NCBI GenBank assembly: GCA_947311125.1
Contig: CAMZKI010000026.1
Span: 1-18,577 of the forward strand
Source: an uncultured Chlorobiota bacterium
GTDB lineage: Bacteria; Bacteroidota; Bacteroidia; Bacteroidales; JAADGE01
Direction of reading: 5' to 3'
DNA length: 18,577 nt
Of the stretch, positions 6,806-14,977 are shown piece after piece (within the stretch, counting starts at the first letter, position 1; each line of letters opens with the position of its first letter). Both the position numbers and the translations under genes were made by a program. A model generated the notes under the pieces. The model was given only the letters and a program-made list of their open reading frames with translations, did no database searches and was not told the origin of the DNA.

Positions 6806-7905
6806 AAATTATAAAGAAGTCAGTGATACCGTTACTTGCAGTTCTTTTAAGCACCCAAGTAAAATCTCAGACAAAAATTACGGATAACCTGCATATAAAA
6901 GCTGATTTTCATTACGGTTGGTTATTACCCGAATATAACCTCTTTAACTATTTCACAAATGATGCAATAAAAGGTTTAAAAATAAGTTTGCAAAAAAATT
7001 TAACCGGAGAAAAAATATGGGAAATGGTATATAAATATCCGACAACGGGTATTTCGTCATATTACGGCAGCTTAGGCAACGACACGGTTTTTGGAAGAGT
7101 TGCATCTGTCTCTCCGTTCATTGCATTACCGCTCTACAGAAAAAAGAATCTGTCTGTTTACTCAAAAACAGAAGTCGGAATTGCTTATGTAAGTGAAAAA
7201 TTTGATATAAAAACCAATTTTCACAACATTGCAATAGGCTCAAATTTTAATGTTTGGTTCTCCGAAAACATAGATTTATATTATCGTATCAATGACAAAA
7301 TATCTCTCTCGGCAGGGACATCATTCGGACATTTCTCAAATGCAAACTTTGCCGAACCTAATTTAGGTCTGAATTTTTGGACATTTTATTCCGGTATTGA
7401 TTATTATCTGACAAAAAAAACAAAAAAAATAACGGTTAAAATACCTGATTTTATACAAAAAAACGAATTTGCCTTTATAATTGCAGGCAGCGGAAAACAT
7501 ACACGCAGATTTGCCGACCGACTGTATTTTGCAGGATCATTATCTGCCGAATACAAAAGAATACTCGGATATAAAGGAGCCTTGGGAGCCGGGCTTGATT
7601 TATTTTATGATACTTCAATACCCGATGAGATGAAAAAAGCAGGGATTTCTGAAATTCAGGAAATTTACAAACTGAAATCGGGCATACACCTTTCGCAAGA
7701 ACTAATTATCGGCAAACTTTCTCTGATAATTCAGGAAGGTTTTTATATATTACTTACCGATAAACTAAATAACCAAACAATGTATAACAGAGGTATTGTA
7801 AGATATAAAATATCAAAAAATTTATTTGCAAATCTTGCAATGAAAACTAATCTTTGGGTATTGGATGTTGCAGAATTAGGCTTAGGCTATTATTTTTCAA
7901 AATAA
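6802..7905 (+). CDS. PagL-like acyloxyacyl hydrolase / lipid A 3-O-deacylase family protein
   Basis: A 367-residue secreted beta-barrel protein. Residues 1-22 are a signal peptide (Lys-rich start, hydrophobic core, cleavage near V-K-S-Q). The barrel has G-H177-F-S179-N followed by P-N-L-G-L-N, the His-x-Ser-Asn pattern of PagL-type enzymes, which remove the 3-O acyl chain of lipid A from within the outer membrane. The protein is longer than PagL itself, and residues about 205-367 add a second region rich in alternating strands. It overlaps the DUF438 gene by an ATGA, and the lipoprotein gene follows after 6 nt. The acidic member of the triad cannot be fixed by eye. Family call good; the substrate is inferred. 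Confidence 0.75.
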   Translation: MKIIKKSVIPLLAVLLSTQVKSQTKITDNLHIKADFHYGWLLPEYNLFNYFTNDAIKGLKISLQKNLTGEKIWEMVYKYPTTGISSYYGSLGNDTVFGRVASVSPFIALPLYRKKNLSVYSKTEVGIAYVSEKFDIKTNFHNIAIGSNFNVWFSENIDLYYRINDKISLSAGTSFGHFSNANFAEPNLGLNFWTFYSGIDYYLTKKTKKITVKIPDFIQKNEFAFIIAGSGKHTRRFADRLYFAGSLSAEYKRILGYKGALGAGLDLFYDTSIPDEMKKAGISEIQEIYKLKSGIHLSQELIIGKLSLIIQEGFYILLTDKLNNQTMYNRGIVRYKISKNLFANLAMKTNLWVLDVAELGLGYYFSK

Positions 7906-7911
7906 AAAAAA

Positions 7912-8655
7912 ATGAAAAACATACTTATTATCGTATTTTCTTTAATATTAATTATTTCTGCTTGCCGCAAAACGGCAGACTGTATAAGCAATACAGGCGA
8001 AAAGGTTTCATACGAATACAATATAAACAGTTTTGATACTCTTGTTATAAACGACAATTTTAATGTGAATTTAATACAAGATACCGTTAATAAGCTGATT
8101 ATATCAGCATATGAAAAATATGCCGATGCAACAGTCTTTAATATTTATGAAAATTCTTTAACTCTGGGTAACGACTATAACTGCAAATTTACCAAACCCG
8201 AAAAAAGCAAAATAAATGTTAAAATTCACTTAAAAAGCATAAGTCTTATAAGAGTAAACGCCGCATCAAAAATAATTTCGGAAAACACTCTGATAAACAA
8301 CAACGAAACAGGCATTATTGTTAATACTAAATTTTGTGAAGCCGATTTAAAAATAAACTGCAGAGTTTTTTATTTTTGGAATACACATCTTAACGGCGGA
8401 AAAATGTATCTTCAAGGCAGAACAAATATCTTAAAATTATGGAATACAAGCCTTTTTGCCGTTGATGCCTCAAAATTAACAACAGACAGTGCTTATATTG
8501 AAAACACATCAAAAGGAGATATTTACGCTGACGTAACAAAATATCTCAGTTGTGTAATAAAAAGCAGCGGTAATGTATATTATTCCGGAAACCCTTTAAA
8601 AGTCACGATTAATGATACGATATCATCCGGCAGGCTGATAAAAGCACAACAATAA
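7912..8655 (+). CDS. Lipoprotein with GIN/DUF2807-like beta-helix domain
   Basis: A 247-residue lipoprotein. The lipobox is I-S-A-C18 after a short hydrophobic signal. The rest resembles the GIN (DUF2807) 'head' domain common in Bacteroidota: F-D-T-L-V-I-N-D-N-F-N-V-N-L at about 41-54, then repeating short strands with Asn turns, and a late G-N-V-Y-Y-S-G-N-P. This fold is a right-handed beta-solenoid of unknown role on the cell surface or in the periplasm. It begins 6 nt after the PagL-like gene and is clearly in the same operon. It ends 14 nt from a convergent gene with no hairpin between. The GIN call is from pattern and moderately sure. Confidence 0.7.
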   Translation: MKNILIIVFSLILIISACRKTADCISNTGEKVSYEYNINSFDTLVINDNFNVNLIQDTVNKLIISAYEKYADATVFNIYENSLTLGNDYNCKFTKPEKSKINVKIHLKSISLIRVNAASKIISENTLINNNETGIIVNTKFCEADLKINCRVFYFWNTHLNGGKMYLQGRTNILKLWNTSLFAVDASKLTTDSAYIENTSKGDIYADVTKYLSCVIKSSGNVYYSGNPLKVTINDTISSGRLIKAQQ

Positions 8656-8669
8656 CTTCTAAAATACGC

Positions 8670-9380
8670 TTACCCGCCCGTATAAACCGGTGCCTCTCCT
8701 CTTACATCATCAGAACGGAAGCCAAAACCCAACCTTTTTCCCGTTTGTATCGGATTTCTGTTTCTCTTTTCCTGAATTTGCTCTACGGTAATCACTTTCA
8801 TATTCTCATACGGAGGAACCAATAAGTCAAAATCCAAGGAATAAGCAATAGCCGTATCAACAATTTCTTTCAACTTATCTTTATTTATTATGCTGTTACC
8901 GAAATCGTTATACAAATATCCCATTTGGCGTTTCCCTTCAACAAAATAATGCATATCCTTATTTATAAAAATTCTGCCTACTAAATATCCCAAATCATTT
9001 ACTCTGTTATATTTAAAAGAATCAGCCAAAAAATTATAGATATTAATTATTCCGGAATAAGTTACCATATCATTATTTTGAACATAAGATATTTTCCAAA
9101 CTCCGTGATCTCTGTCAAACTCAAAAACATTAGAATGCATCTGAAAAACCAAAATATCTCCCGCAATTTTAAGTTCACACTGAAAATTACTTATATTCTT
9201 ATACCTGAAAGGTGCTTCCTGAACCGCCCCTTTGAGTTTTGCATTATATTTCTTTTCAATTTCTGCTAATAAAGTTTTCAAATCGCCGAAAACCCTGTAA
9301 GTATTCGTAAAAACTTTTTGTTTAAGTATCGATTTATTTTTTATTGTTTCAAGAATTACATCTTCTTTATTACTTGTCAT
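8670..9380 (-). CDS. Unrecognised 236-residue cytoplasmic protein
   Basis: I do not recognise this family. The product is soluble, with no signal peptide or membrane helix. The middle (about residues 60-160) looks like an antiparallel sheet, with alternating hydrophobic residues and aromatic pairs (V-W-K-I-S-Y-V; H-Y-F-V-E-G-K-R-Q-M-G-Y-L-Y). A helical stretch follows (about 165-185), then a basic linker (Q-E-K-R-N-R-N) and a glycine-rich tail, G-F-G-F-R-S-D-D-V-R-G-E-A-P-V-Y-T-G-G. I chose the ATG at 9380 over an in-frame TTG at 9404, because that TTG lies inside the -7 box TATTTTTG and would precede the transcription start. It is transcribed divergently from the C69 dipeptidase gene. The frame, start context and codon use look like a real gene. 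Confidence 0.75.
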   Translation of the reverse strand: MTSNKEDVILETIKNKSILKQKVFTNTYRVFGDLKTLLAEIEKKYNAKLKGAVQEAPFRYKNISNFQCELKIAGDILVFQMHSNVFEFDRDHGVWKISYVQNNDMVTYSGIINIYNFLADSFKYNRVNDLGYLVGRIFINKDMHYFVEGKRQMGYLYNDFGNSIINKDKLKEIVDTAIAYSLDFDLLVPPYENMKVITVEQIQEKRNRNPIQTGKRLGFGFRSDDVRGEAPVYTGG

Positions 9381-9399
9381 AATTATCTTTTTAAATTTA

Positions 9400-9441
9400 A
9401 ACAAAAATAGTGAATTTTATATTAATTCTTATATTTTTGTT
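9400..9441. promoter_or_regulatory. Mirror-image divergent -7 boxes between the 236-residue protein gene and the C69 dipeptidase gene
   Basis: TATTTTTG occurs on the minus strand at 9409-9402 and on the plus strand at 9432-9439. The boxes sit in a 10-bp perfect inverted repeat (9400-9409 with 9432-9441) around a 22-nt AT-rich centre. They lie 21 and 42 nt from the starts of the two divergent genes. No TTG -33 is visible for either. Confidence 0.5.
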
Positions 9442-9481
9442 ACGTTTTTAGTTTTAATTTAGAATTTGAAAAATAACAATT

Positions 9482-11224
9482 ATGAAAAAATTATTTGCTG
9501 CGGCACTTATAAGTGTAATAACATTTTTTTCTTTTGAATCAAATGCCTGCACAAACTTTTTAATTACTAAAGGAGCCTCTGCCGACGGTTCTGTTATGAT
9601 CAGTTACAATGCCGACTCTCATGTTCTTTACGGCGAACTTTATTTCTGGCCTGCAACCGACTGGCCCGCGGGAAGTATGCTTGATATTTATGAATGGGAT
9701 ACAGGAAAATACCTCGGAAAAATACCTCAAGTTGCTCACACATATAATGTTGTCGGAAATATGAACGAATTTCAAGTAGCAATAGGAGAAACAACTTACG
9801 GAGGAAGACACGAATTATATCACCAAGACGGTGCAATAATGGATTACGGAAGCCTTATTTATGTTGCTTTACAACGTTCCAAAACAGCAAGAGAAGCAAT
9901 AAAGGTTATGACCGATTTAGTTGAAAAATACGGATACTACAGCAGCGGAGAATCTTTTTCTGTTGCCGACAAAAATGAAGTATGGATTTTTGAAATGATA
10001 GGAAAAGGACAAGGAGAGAAAGGTGCTGTTTGGGTAGCTCGCAGAATTCCCGACGGATACATAAGCGGACATGCAAACCAAGCACGCATTACAACATTCG
10101 ATTATCAAAAACAAAATAAGTGGACAGACCCGAATGCTGATACATTTAACAGTAATGATGTCATTTCCTTTGCCAGAAAAAAAGGATGGTATATAGGCAA
10201 CGAAAAAGATTTCAGTTTCTCCGATACATATGCTCCCGTTGATTTCGGAGCCGCTCGTTTTTGCGAAATACGTGTTTGGTCTATGTTTAAAGATGTTAAA
10301 AAAGATATGAACAAGTATTTTGATTATGCAAAAGGTGAAGTAGAATATGCAAAATCATTTGCCGACGGCAGAAAAAATCCTAACGGATATGCTACAAACA
10401 GAATGCCTCTGTGGATTAAACCCGATAAAAAAATAACACTCCAAAATATGTTTGATTTCTTACGCGACCATCTCGAAAATACTCCGCTGGATATGAGAAA
10501 AGACGCAGGTGCAGGCCCGTTCGAACTGCCTTACAGATGGCGTCCTCTTACTTGGAAAATAACAAGTGACGGAAGTAAAGAACTAAACAAACTGTTTAAA
10601 AAATATAAAAAAGACACTTTGGTATTTTGTAACGAAAGAGCAACCGCAACGCAACAAACAGGATTCACATTTGTAGCTCAATCAAGAAACTGGCTGCCCG
10701 ATGAAACAGGAGGAATCATATGGTTCGGAGTTGACGACCCTGCAAGTGCCGTATATACCCCTATTTACAGTGCATCACAAAGAATCCCGGAAGCTTATGC
10801 CCCGGGAAACGGAGCAATGATGGAATGGTCTGATAACTCGGCATTTTGGATATTTAACCAGGTTACAAACTTTGCATACCTTGCATATAACAGAATTCAT
10901 CCTGAAATTTATAAAAAACAACACGAACTGGAAAAAAACTTTCAAAACAAAGTTAAAGCAATTGATGCCGGTGCAAAAATTCTGTATGAAACCGATAAAA
11001 AAGCCGCAATTGATTTTATTACGGACTTTTCTGTTAATAATGCCGACAATCTTGTTTACGAATGGAAAAAATTCTAGCAATATCTCTTTATGAAATATAT
11101 GGACGGAAATATTAAAACCCCGAATCCCGGACATCTGAACCCGCACTTATCTCAACCCGGTTACAGTGAAGATTTTTACAGGAGAATTGTAAAAGATACA
11201 GGAGAAAAATTATTGGTAAAATAG
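9482..11224 (+). pseudogene. Secreted C69-family dipeptidase with an in-frame TAG (at 11075-11077)
   Basis: Peptidase family C69 (PepD-like) N-terminal-nucleophile dipeptidase. A signal peptide covers about residues 1-22, and cleavage before C23 would expose the catalytic cysteine (A22-C23-T-N-F, then D35-G-S). Conserved stretches include A-I-G-E-T-T-Y-G-G-R and the later F-V-A-Q-S-R-N-W-L-P. The frame stops at TAG 11075-11077 after 531 residues. It then runs on in the same frame for 48 codons (Y-L-F-M-K-Y-M-D-G-N, ..., P-G-Y-S-E-D-F-Y-R-R-I-V-K-D-T-G) to a second TAG at 11222-11224. That tail matches the usual C-terminus of the family as I recall it, and the terminator lies after the second stop. 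So this is one 580-codon gene with a nonsense codon, either an error, a recent mutation or, less likely, readthrough. The 531-residue product would keep the catalytic domain. Confidence 0.85.
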
Positions 11225-11240
11225 CAGGTTAAAGGCTTGC

Positions 11241-11277
11241 AAAATCCGCTTGAATAAACTAAATTCAAGCGGATTTT
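11241..11277 (+). terminator. Terminator of the C69 dipeptidase gene
   Basis: A 14-bp perfect stem, AAAATCCGCTTGAA (11241-11254) with its complement at 11264-11277, a 9-nt loop and a T-run at the 3' side. It begins 17 nt after the second TAG, which supports 11224 as the original end of the dipeptidase gene. Confidence 0.85.
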
Positions 11278-11312
11278 TAATTTTTATACCCGTTCCAATT
11301 CATTATAATTAG

Positions 11313-11320
11313 TATTTTTG
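11313..11320 (+). promoter_or_regulatory. Candidate -7 box of the Nif3 operon
   Basis: TATTTTTG, 18 nt before the ATG at 11339 and just downstream of a strong terminator, so a new transcript should begin here. No clear -33 TTG. Confidence 0.5.
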
Positions 11321-11338
11321 CCTAAAAAGGAAATACTT

Positions 11339-12433
11339 ATGAAGATAAAAGACATCACAAACTATCTTGAATCCGTTGCTCCCTTGCCTCTTCAGGAAAA
11401 TTATGATAACTCAGGATTAATAATCGGAGATAAAAATACAGAAATAAATTCTGTTTTAATAACATTAGATACAACTCCCGAAGTTGTTGAAGAAGCAATC
11501 ACGAAAAAAGCCAATCTGATTATTTCTCACCATCCTGTTATATTTAAAGGATTGAAAAAAATTAACGGCAACAGTTATATTGAACGCACAGTCATAAAAG
11601 CCTTAAAAAACGACATTGCAATATATGCAATACACACAAATCTTGATAATATTATTAACGGAGTTAATTCTATTCTGTGTAAAAAACTCGAACTTGTTAA
11701 CTGCAAACCGCTTTTACCCGGTGAAAATCAATTACAAAAACTCGTAACATTTATCCCCGTTGATTATACAAACAAAGTCAGAGCCGCTGTCTTTGCTGCA
11801 GGAGCAGGACATATAGGAAATTATGACAATTGCAGTTTTAACATTGAAGGAACGGGAACTTTCAGAGCCGGGAAAAATACAACACCGTTCATCGGCGAGA
11901 AAAACAAAGAACATCACGAAGAAGAAATAAGATTTGAAACAATTTTTCCGTTTTATCTTAAAAATAAAATAATTAATGCGTTAACAGAAGCACACCCTTA
12001 TGAAGAAGTTGCCTATGATATATACGACCTGAAAAATAATTATGAGAAAACAGGAGCCGGTATGACAGGAGAAACAAAAAAAGAAATTTCAGAAAAAGAT
12101 TTTTTAATAAAAATAAAAGATATATTGAAAACAGGAACAATACGTCATACAAAATTACTCGGAAAACCGATACAAAAAGTTGCATTATGCGGCGGCAGCG
12201 GAAGTTTTCTGCTTAAACACGCAATAAATCAAAATGCAGATATTTTTATCAGTTCCGACTTTAAATACCACGACTTTTTTGATGCTGATAATAAGATACT
12301 TATAGCAGATGCAGGACATTTTGAAACCGAACGTTTCACAAAAGATTTGATTTTTGACATTCTTACAAAAAAATTTAATAACTTTGCGTGCTTTTTATCA
12401 AAAGTAAATACAAATCCTATTAACTACTTATAA
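11339..12433 (+). CDS. Nif3-like dinuclear metal centre hexameric protein (GTP cyclohydrolase I type 2 family)
   Basis: A 364-residue cytoplasmic protein of the Nif3/YbgI family. Metal ligands visible are H64-H65 in I-S-H-H-P, D103 in H-T-N-L-D, and H327/E331 in A-G-H-F-E-T-E. The middle (about 125-225) is the PII-like insertion found in longer family members, and the length fits the Bacteroidota form. The biochemical role is unsettled in most species. The start is the ATG at 11339. A TTG at 11318 is in frame but forms the end of the -7 box, so it cannot be the start. The zinc-ribbon gene follows after 3 nt, a pairing I recall as conserved in this phylum. Confidence 0.92.
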   Translation: MKIKDITNYLESVAPLPLQENYDNSGLIIGDKNTEINSVLITLDTTPEVVEEAITKKANLIISHHPVIFKGLKKINGNSYIERTVIKALKNDIAIYAIHTNLDNIINGVNSILCKKLELVNCKPLLPGENQLQKLVTFIPVDYTNKVRAAVFAAGAGHIGNYDNCSFNIEGTGTFRAGKNTTPFIGEKNKEHHEEEIRFETIFPFYLKNKIINALTEAHPYEEVAYDIYDLKNNYEKTGAGMTGETKKEISEKDFLIKIKDILKTGTIRHTKLLGKPIQKVALCGGSGSFLLKHAINQNADIFISSDFKYHDFFDADNKILIADAGHFETERFTKDLIFDILTKKFNNFACFLSKVNTNPINYL

Positions 12434-12436
12434 ACC

Positions 12437-13186
12437 ATGGCTGATACAGTAAATCAAACTGAAGAACAAAAACTGAAATTGTTGTTTCAATTGCAAACCA
12501 TTGACTCAAAAATAGATGAGATACGAACATTAAGAGGAGAGTTACCTCTTCAAATAAAAGACTTAGAAGATGAAATCGTGGGCCTGGAAACAAGAACAGG
12601 AAAAATAAAAGACGAAATTGAAGATTTCACAAAAGCTCTCAACGATTACAAGAACAAAATTGTTGAGTCGGAAGAAAAAGTTAAAAAATACGAAAAACAA
12701 CAAATGACGGTTAAGAATAACCGTGAATACGACTCTCTTAATAAGGAAATTGAATTTCAAAAACTTGAAATAGAGCTCAGCGAAAAGAGAATTAAGGAAT
12801 ACAAAGAAAAAATTAAAGCAGAGAAAGAACGGGTAAAAGAAATTAAAGAAATTATTAAAGAGAAGAAAGATGAACTAAAAGAAAAAAAAGACGAGCTTGA
12901 TGACATTACCGGTGAAACAAAAATTGAAGAAGAAAGATTACTGAAAGAATCCGAGAAAATAAAAGAACAAATTGAAGAAAGACTGATTAAAGCATACACC
13001 AGAATCCGTAAAAATGTAAAAAACGGTATTGCCGTTGCAATAATTGACAGAGGTGCCTGCGGAGGCTGCCACAACAAAATTCCGCCTCAAAGACAACTGG
13101 ACATTGCCAACAGAAAAAAAATTATTGTATGCGAACACTGCGGAAGAATTCTTATAGACCCGCTTTTTGCCGATGAAATAAATTAA
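12437..13186 (+). CDS. Coiled-coil C4 zinc-ribbon protein (zf-RING_7 / CT398-like)
   Basis: A 249-residue cytoplasmic protein. Residues about 10-190 are a long, Lys/Glu-rich coiled coil (an antiparallel hairpin in known relatives). The C-terminus is a zinc ribbon, C208-x2-C211-x20-C232-x2-C235, with the family's G-G-C-H-N-K-I-P-P-Q block. The chlamydial relative CT398 has been linked to sigma-54 and secretion components, but the role here is unknown. It starts 3 nt after the Nif3 stop and is co-transcribed with it. A terminator lies 26 nt past its stop. The coiled-coil coding bias produces long open frames on the opposite strand that are not genes. Confidence 0.9.
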   Translation: MADTVNQTEEQKLKLLFQLQTIDSKIDEIRTLRGELPLQIKDLEDEIVGLETRTGKIKDEIEDFTKALNDYKNKIVESEEKVKKYEKQQMTVKNNREYDSLNKEIEFQKLEIELSEKRIKEYKEKIKAEKERVKEIKEIIKEKKDELKEKKDELDDITGETKIEEERLLKESEKIKEQIEERLIKAYTRIRKNVKNGIAVAIIDRGACGGCHNKIPPQRQLDIANRKKIIVCEHCGRILIDPLFADEIN

Positions 13187-13211
13187 TATCAAATAACCCG
13201 CAAAAAAATAT

Positions 13212-13241
13212 TGCCCGAAAGTTAACAGAGATTTTCGGGCA
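13212..13241 (+). terminator. Terminator of the Nif3 operon
   Basis: A 9-bp stem with core GCCCGAAA / TTTCGGGC (13212-13220 with 13233-13241), a 12-nt loop and a following T-run. Confidence 0.8.
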
Positions 13242-13273
13242 GTTTTTTATAATTTTTCTAAAATATTTTTCGA

Positions 13274-14899
13274 ATGAAACATATTACGTTTTTAATCTTC
13301 GTATTTATCCTAAACCTGAATATCTACTCACAAGAAAGAACTCCCGGAGAAAAACCAAAATTAATTGTTACTATTTTCGTTGAAGGAATGAGATACGATT
13401 ACCTGTATAAATATTGGGATAAATTTACCGAAGAAGGTTTTAAAAAACTTGTAAAACACGGAAAATACTATCAAAATGCCGAATATGACTACCTTTATAC
13501 AAAATCACCGGCAGGCTATGCAACAGTTGTAACCGGAACAAACCCTTCACAACACGGAATCGTAAGCAACTATTGGTATAAAAGAATCACAAACCGAAAA
13601 GAATATTGCATTTACGATAAAAAAGCAAAACCCGCAGGAACAGATAATTTTGAAATAAGATACTCTCCGAAATCACTTCTTACATCTACATTCTCCGATG
13701 AGCTTCGCCTGTCCGACTATAAACAATCAAAAGTTATAAGCATTTCGCCAAAAGACTACGCCGCAATATTATCCGGCGGTCATCTCGCAAGTGCAGCATA
13801 CTGGATTGATAAAAAAACAGGGAAATGGATTTCATCCGACTATTATTTCTCACAACTGCCTAAATGGGTAAACCGTTTCAACGAAAAAAGGTTCCCGGAT
13901 ATATACCTCTCAAAAGAGTGGAATACCTTTTTGCCTCTTGAAAAATATAAAAACACACTCGGAGATAACAACTCCTTCGAAACAGGTTTTATCGGAGACC
14001 GAAAAACATTCCCTTATAACCTGCAAGAACTTAAAAATGCTTACGACTCTTATGAAATACTTACATATACACCTTTCGGAAACACTTATACAAAAGATTT
14101 TGCAATCTCGGCTATAGTAAACGAAAATCTCGGAAAGGACAAGTTTTGTGACTATCTGAATGTTGCCTTTACCGCAACATCAAATATTACGAAAAAATTC
14201 GGTATCCGCTCCGCAGAACTTGAAGATACTTATGTTCGACTTGACAGAGATTTAAAACATTTTCTGAATTTCATTAACGACTTTGCAGGTATTGAAAATA
14301 CGGTAGTTATACTTACTGCCGACAGAGGCTCATCAGACTCTCCGAGGCTGTTGCGGGAAATCAATATGCCCGGAGGCTTCTTTAAAGATAAAAATGCCGA
14401 AACCCTTCTTAACAGCTTTTTGCATGCTATATACGGCGAAAATAAGCTGATTGAATATTTTGACGGCTCTTATCTTTATCTTGACAGAAACAAAATTGAA
14501 GACAAAAAACTTAACCTTTACGAAATTCAGAACAAAATTGCCGATTTCGCAGTAAACTTTACGGGAGTCTCAAATGCCCTTACATCATTCAATTTAGAAA
14601 ACAGAAACTATACCTCAGGAATGCAAATGCGAGCCCAGAACAGCTATCATAAAAAACGCTCCGGAGATATTTCCTTCATATTAGAACCCGGATATGTTCC
14701 GGGAAGCGACAAAAATTACGGTTCGGGATACAGAAACTATACACACGTCCCTCTAATTTTTTACGGATGGAAAATAAAGCAGGGAAAAACAGATGTTCCT
14801 GTCTCAATGACCGACATAGCCCCCACCCTTGCACGCTTTCTGCAAATAGCATATCCTAATGCATCAACCGGAAAAATTTTACCTGATATATTGAAATAA
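13274..14899 (+). CDS. Alkaline-phosphatase-superfamily protein (PafA-like), active site degenerate
   Basis: A 541-residue secreted protein; signal peptide about 1-19, ending near Y-S-Q. The fold matches PafA-type alkaline phosphatase (V-x-G-M-R-Y-D-Y-L; A-T-V-V-T-G-T-N-P-S-Q-H-G-I; S-P-K-D-x-A-A-I-L; E-D-T-Y-V-R-L-D-R-D-L; T-A-D-x-G; H-V-P-L-I-F-Y-G). Aligned by eye to PafA, most catalytic residues have changed: metal ligand Asp38 is E37, nucleophile Thr79 is S78 with the following Gly-His as Gly-Tyr82, Asp305 and His309 are S303 and K307, Asp352-His353 is D350-R351, and Arg164 is Y162. K160 and H491 remain. It is probably not a phosphatase. Bacteroidota are known to me to carry a conserved lineage like this. 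It starts 33 nt after a terminator with no clear promoter box. Confidence 0.82.
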   Translation: MKHITFLIFVFILNLNIYSQERTPGEKPKLIVTIFVEGMRYDYLYKYWDKFTEEGFKKLVKHGKYYQNAEYDYLYTKSPAGYATVVTGTNPSQHGIVSNYWYKRITNRKEYCIYDKKAKPAGTDNFEIRYSPKSLLTSTFSDELRLSDYKQSKVISISPKDYAAILSGGHLASAAYWIDKKTGKWISSDYYFSQLPKWVNRFNEKRFPDIYLSKEWNTFLPLEKYKNTLGDNNSFETGFIGDRKTFPYNLQELKNAYDSYEILTYTPFGNTYTKDFAISAIVNENLGKDKFCDYLNVAFTATSNITKKFGIRSAELEDTYVRLDRDLKHFLNFINDFAGIENTVVILTADRGSSDSPRLLREINMPGGFFKDKNAETLLNSFLHAIYGENKLIEYFDGSYLYLDRNKIEDKKLNLYEIQNKIADFAVNFTGVSNALTSFNLENRNYTSGMQMRAQNSYHKKRSGDISFILEPGYVPGSDKNYGSGYRNYTHVPLIFYGWKIKQGKTDVPVSMTDIAPTLARFLQIAYPNASTGKILPDILK

Positions 14900-14916
14900 A
14901 AAAACATATGTAAATC

Positions 14917-14947
14917 TTGTCTGAAACTCAAAAGTTCATTATCTTTG
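14917..14947 (+). promoter_or_regulatory. Promoter of the small lipoprotein gene
   Basis: TTG (14917-14919), 20 nt, then TATCTTTG (14940-14947), the cleanest Bacteroidota-type promoter in the window. The ATG at 14978 is 30 nt beyond. Confidence 0.7.
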
Positions 14948-14977
14948 TTTCTTATGCAAATTAATAAAATTATAAGT

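Noticed and set aside
9560..10314. Minus-strand open frames within the dipeptidase gene
   Set aside because: They overlap a clear C69 coding frame, have no promoter and show no recognisable protein pattern.
11075..11077. Genome-wide reassignment of TAG to an amino acid
   Set aside because: TAG ends the POT and DsrE-like genes at normal C-termini, and reading past those gives only short unrelated tails.
12563..13192. Several open frames on the minus strand opposite the zinc-ribbon gene
   Set aside because: They are shadows of Lys/Glu-rich coiled-coil codons, giving Ser/Phe/Leu-rich translations with no start context or family match.
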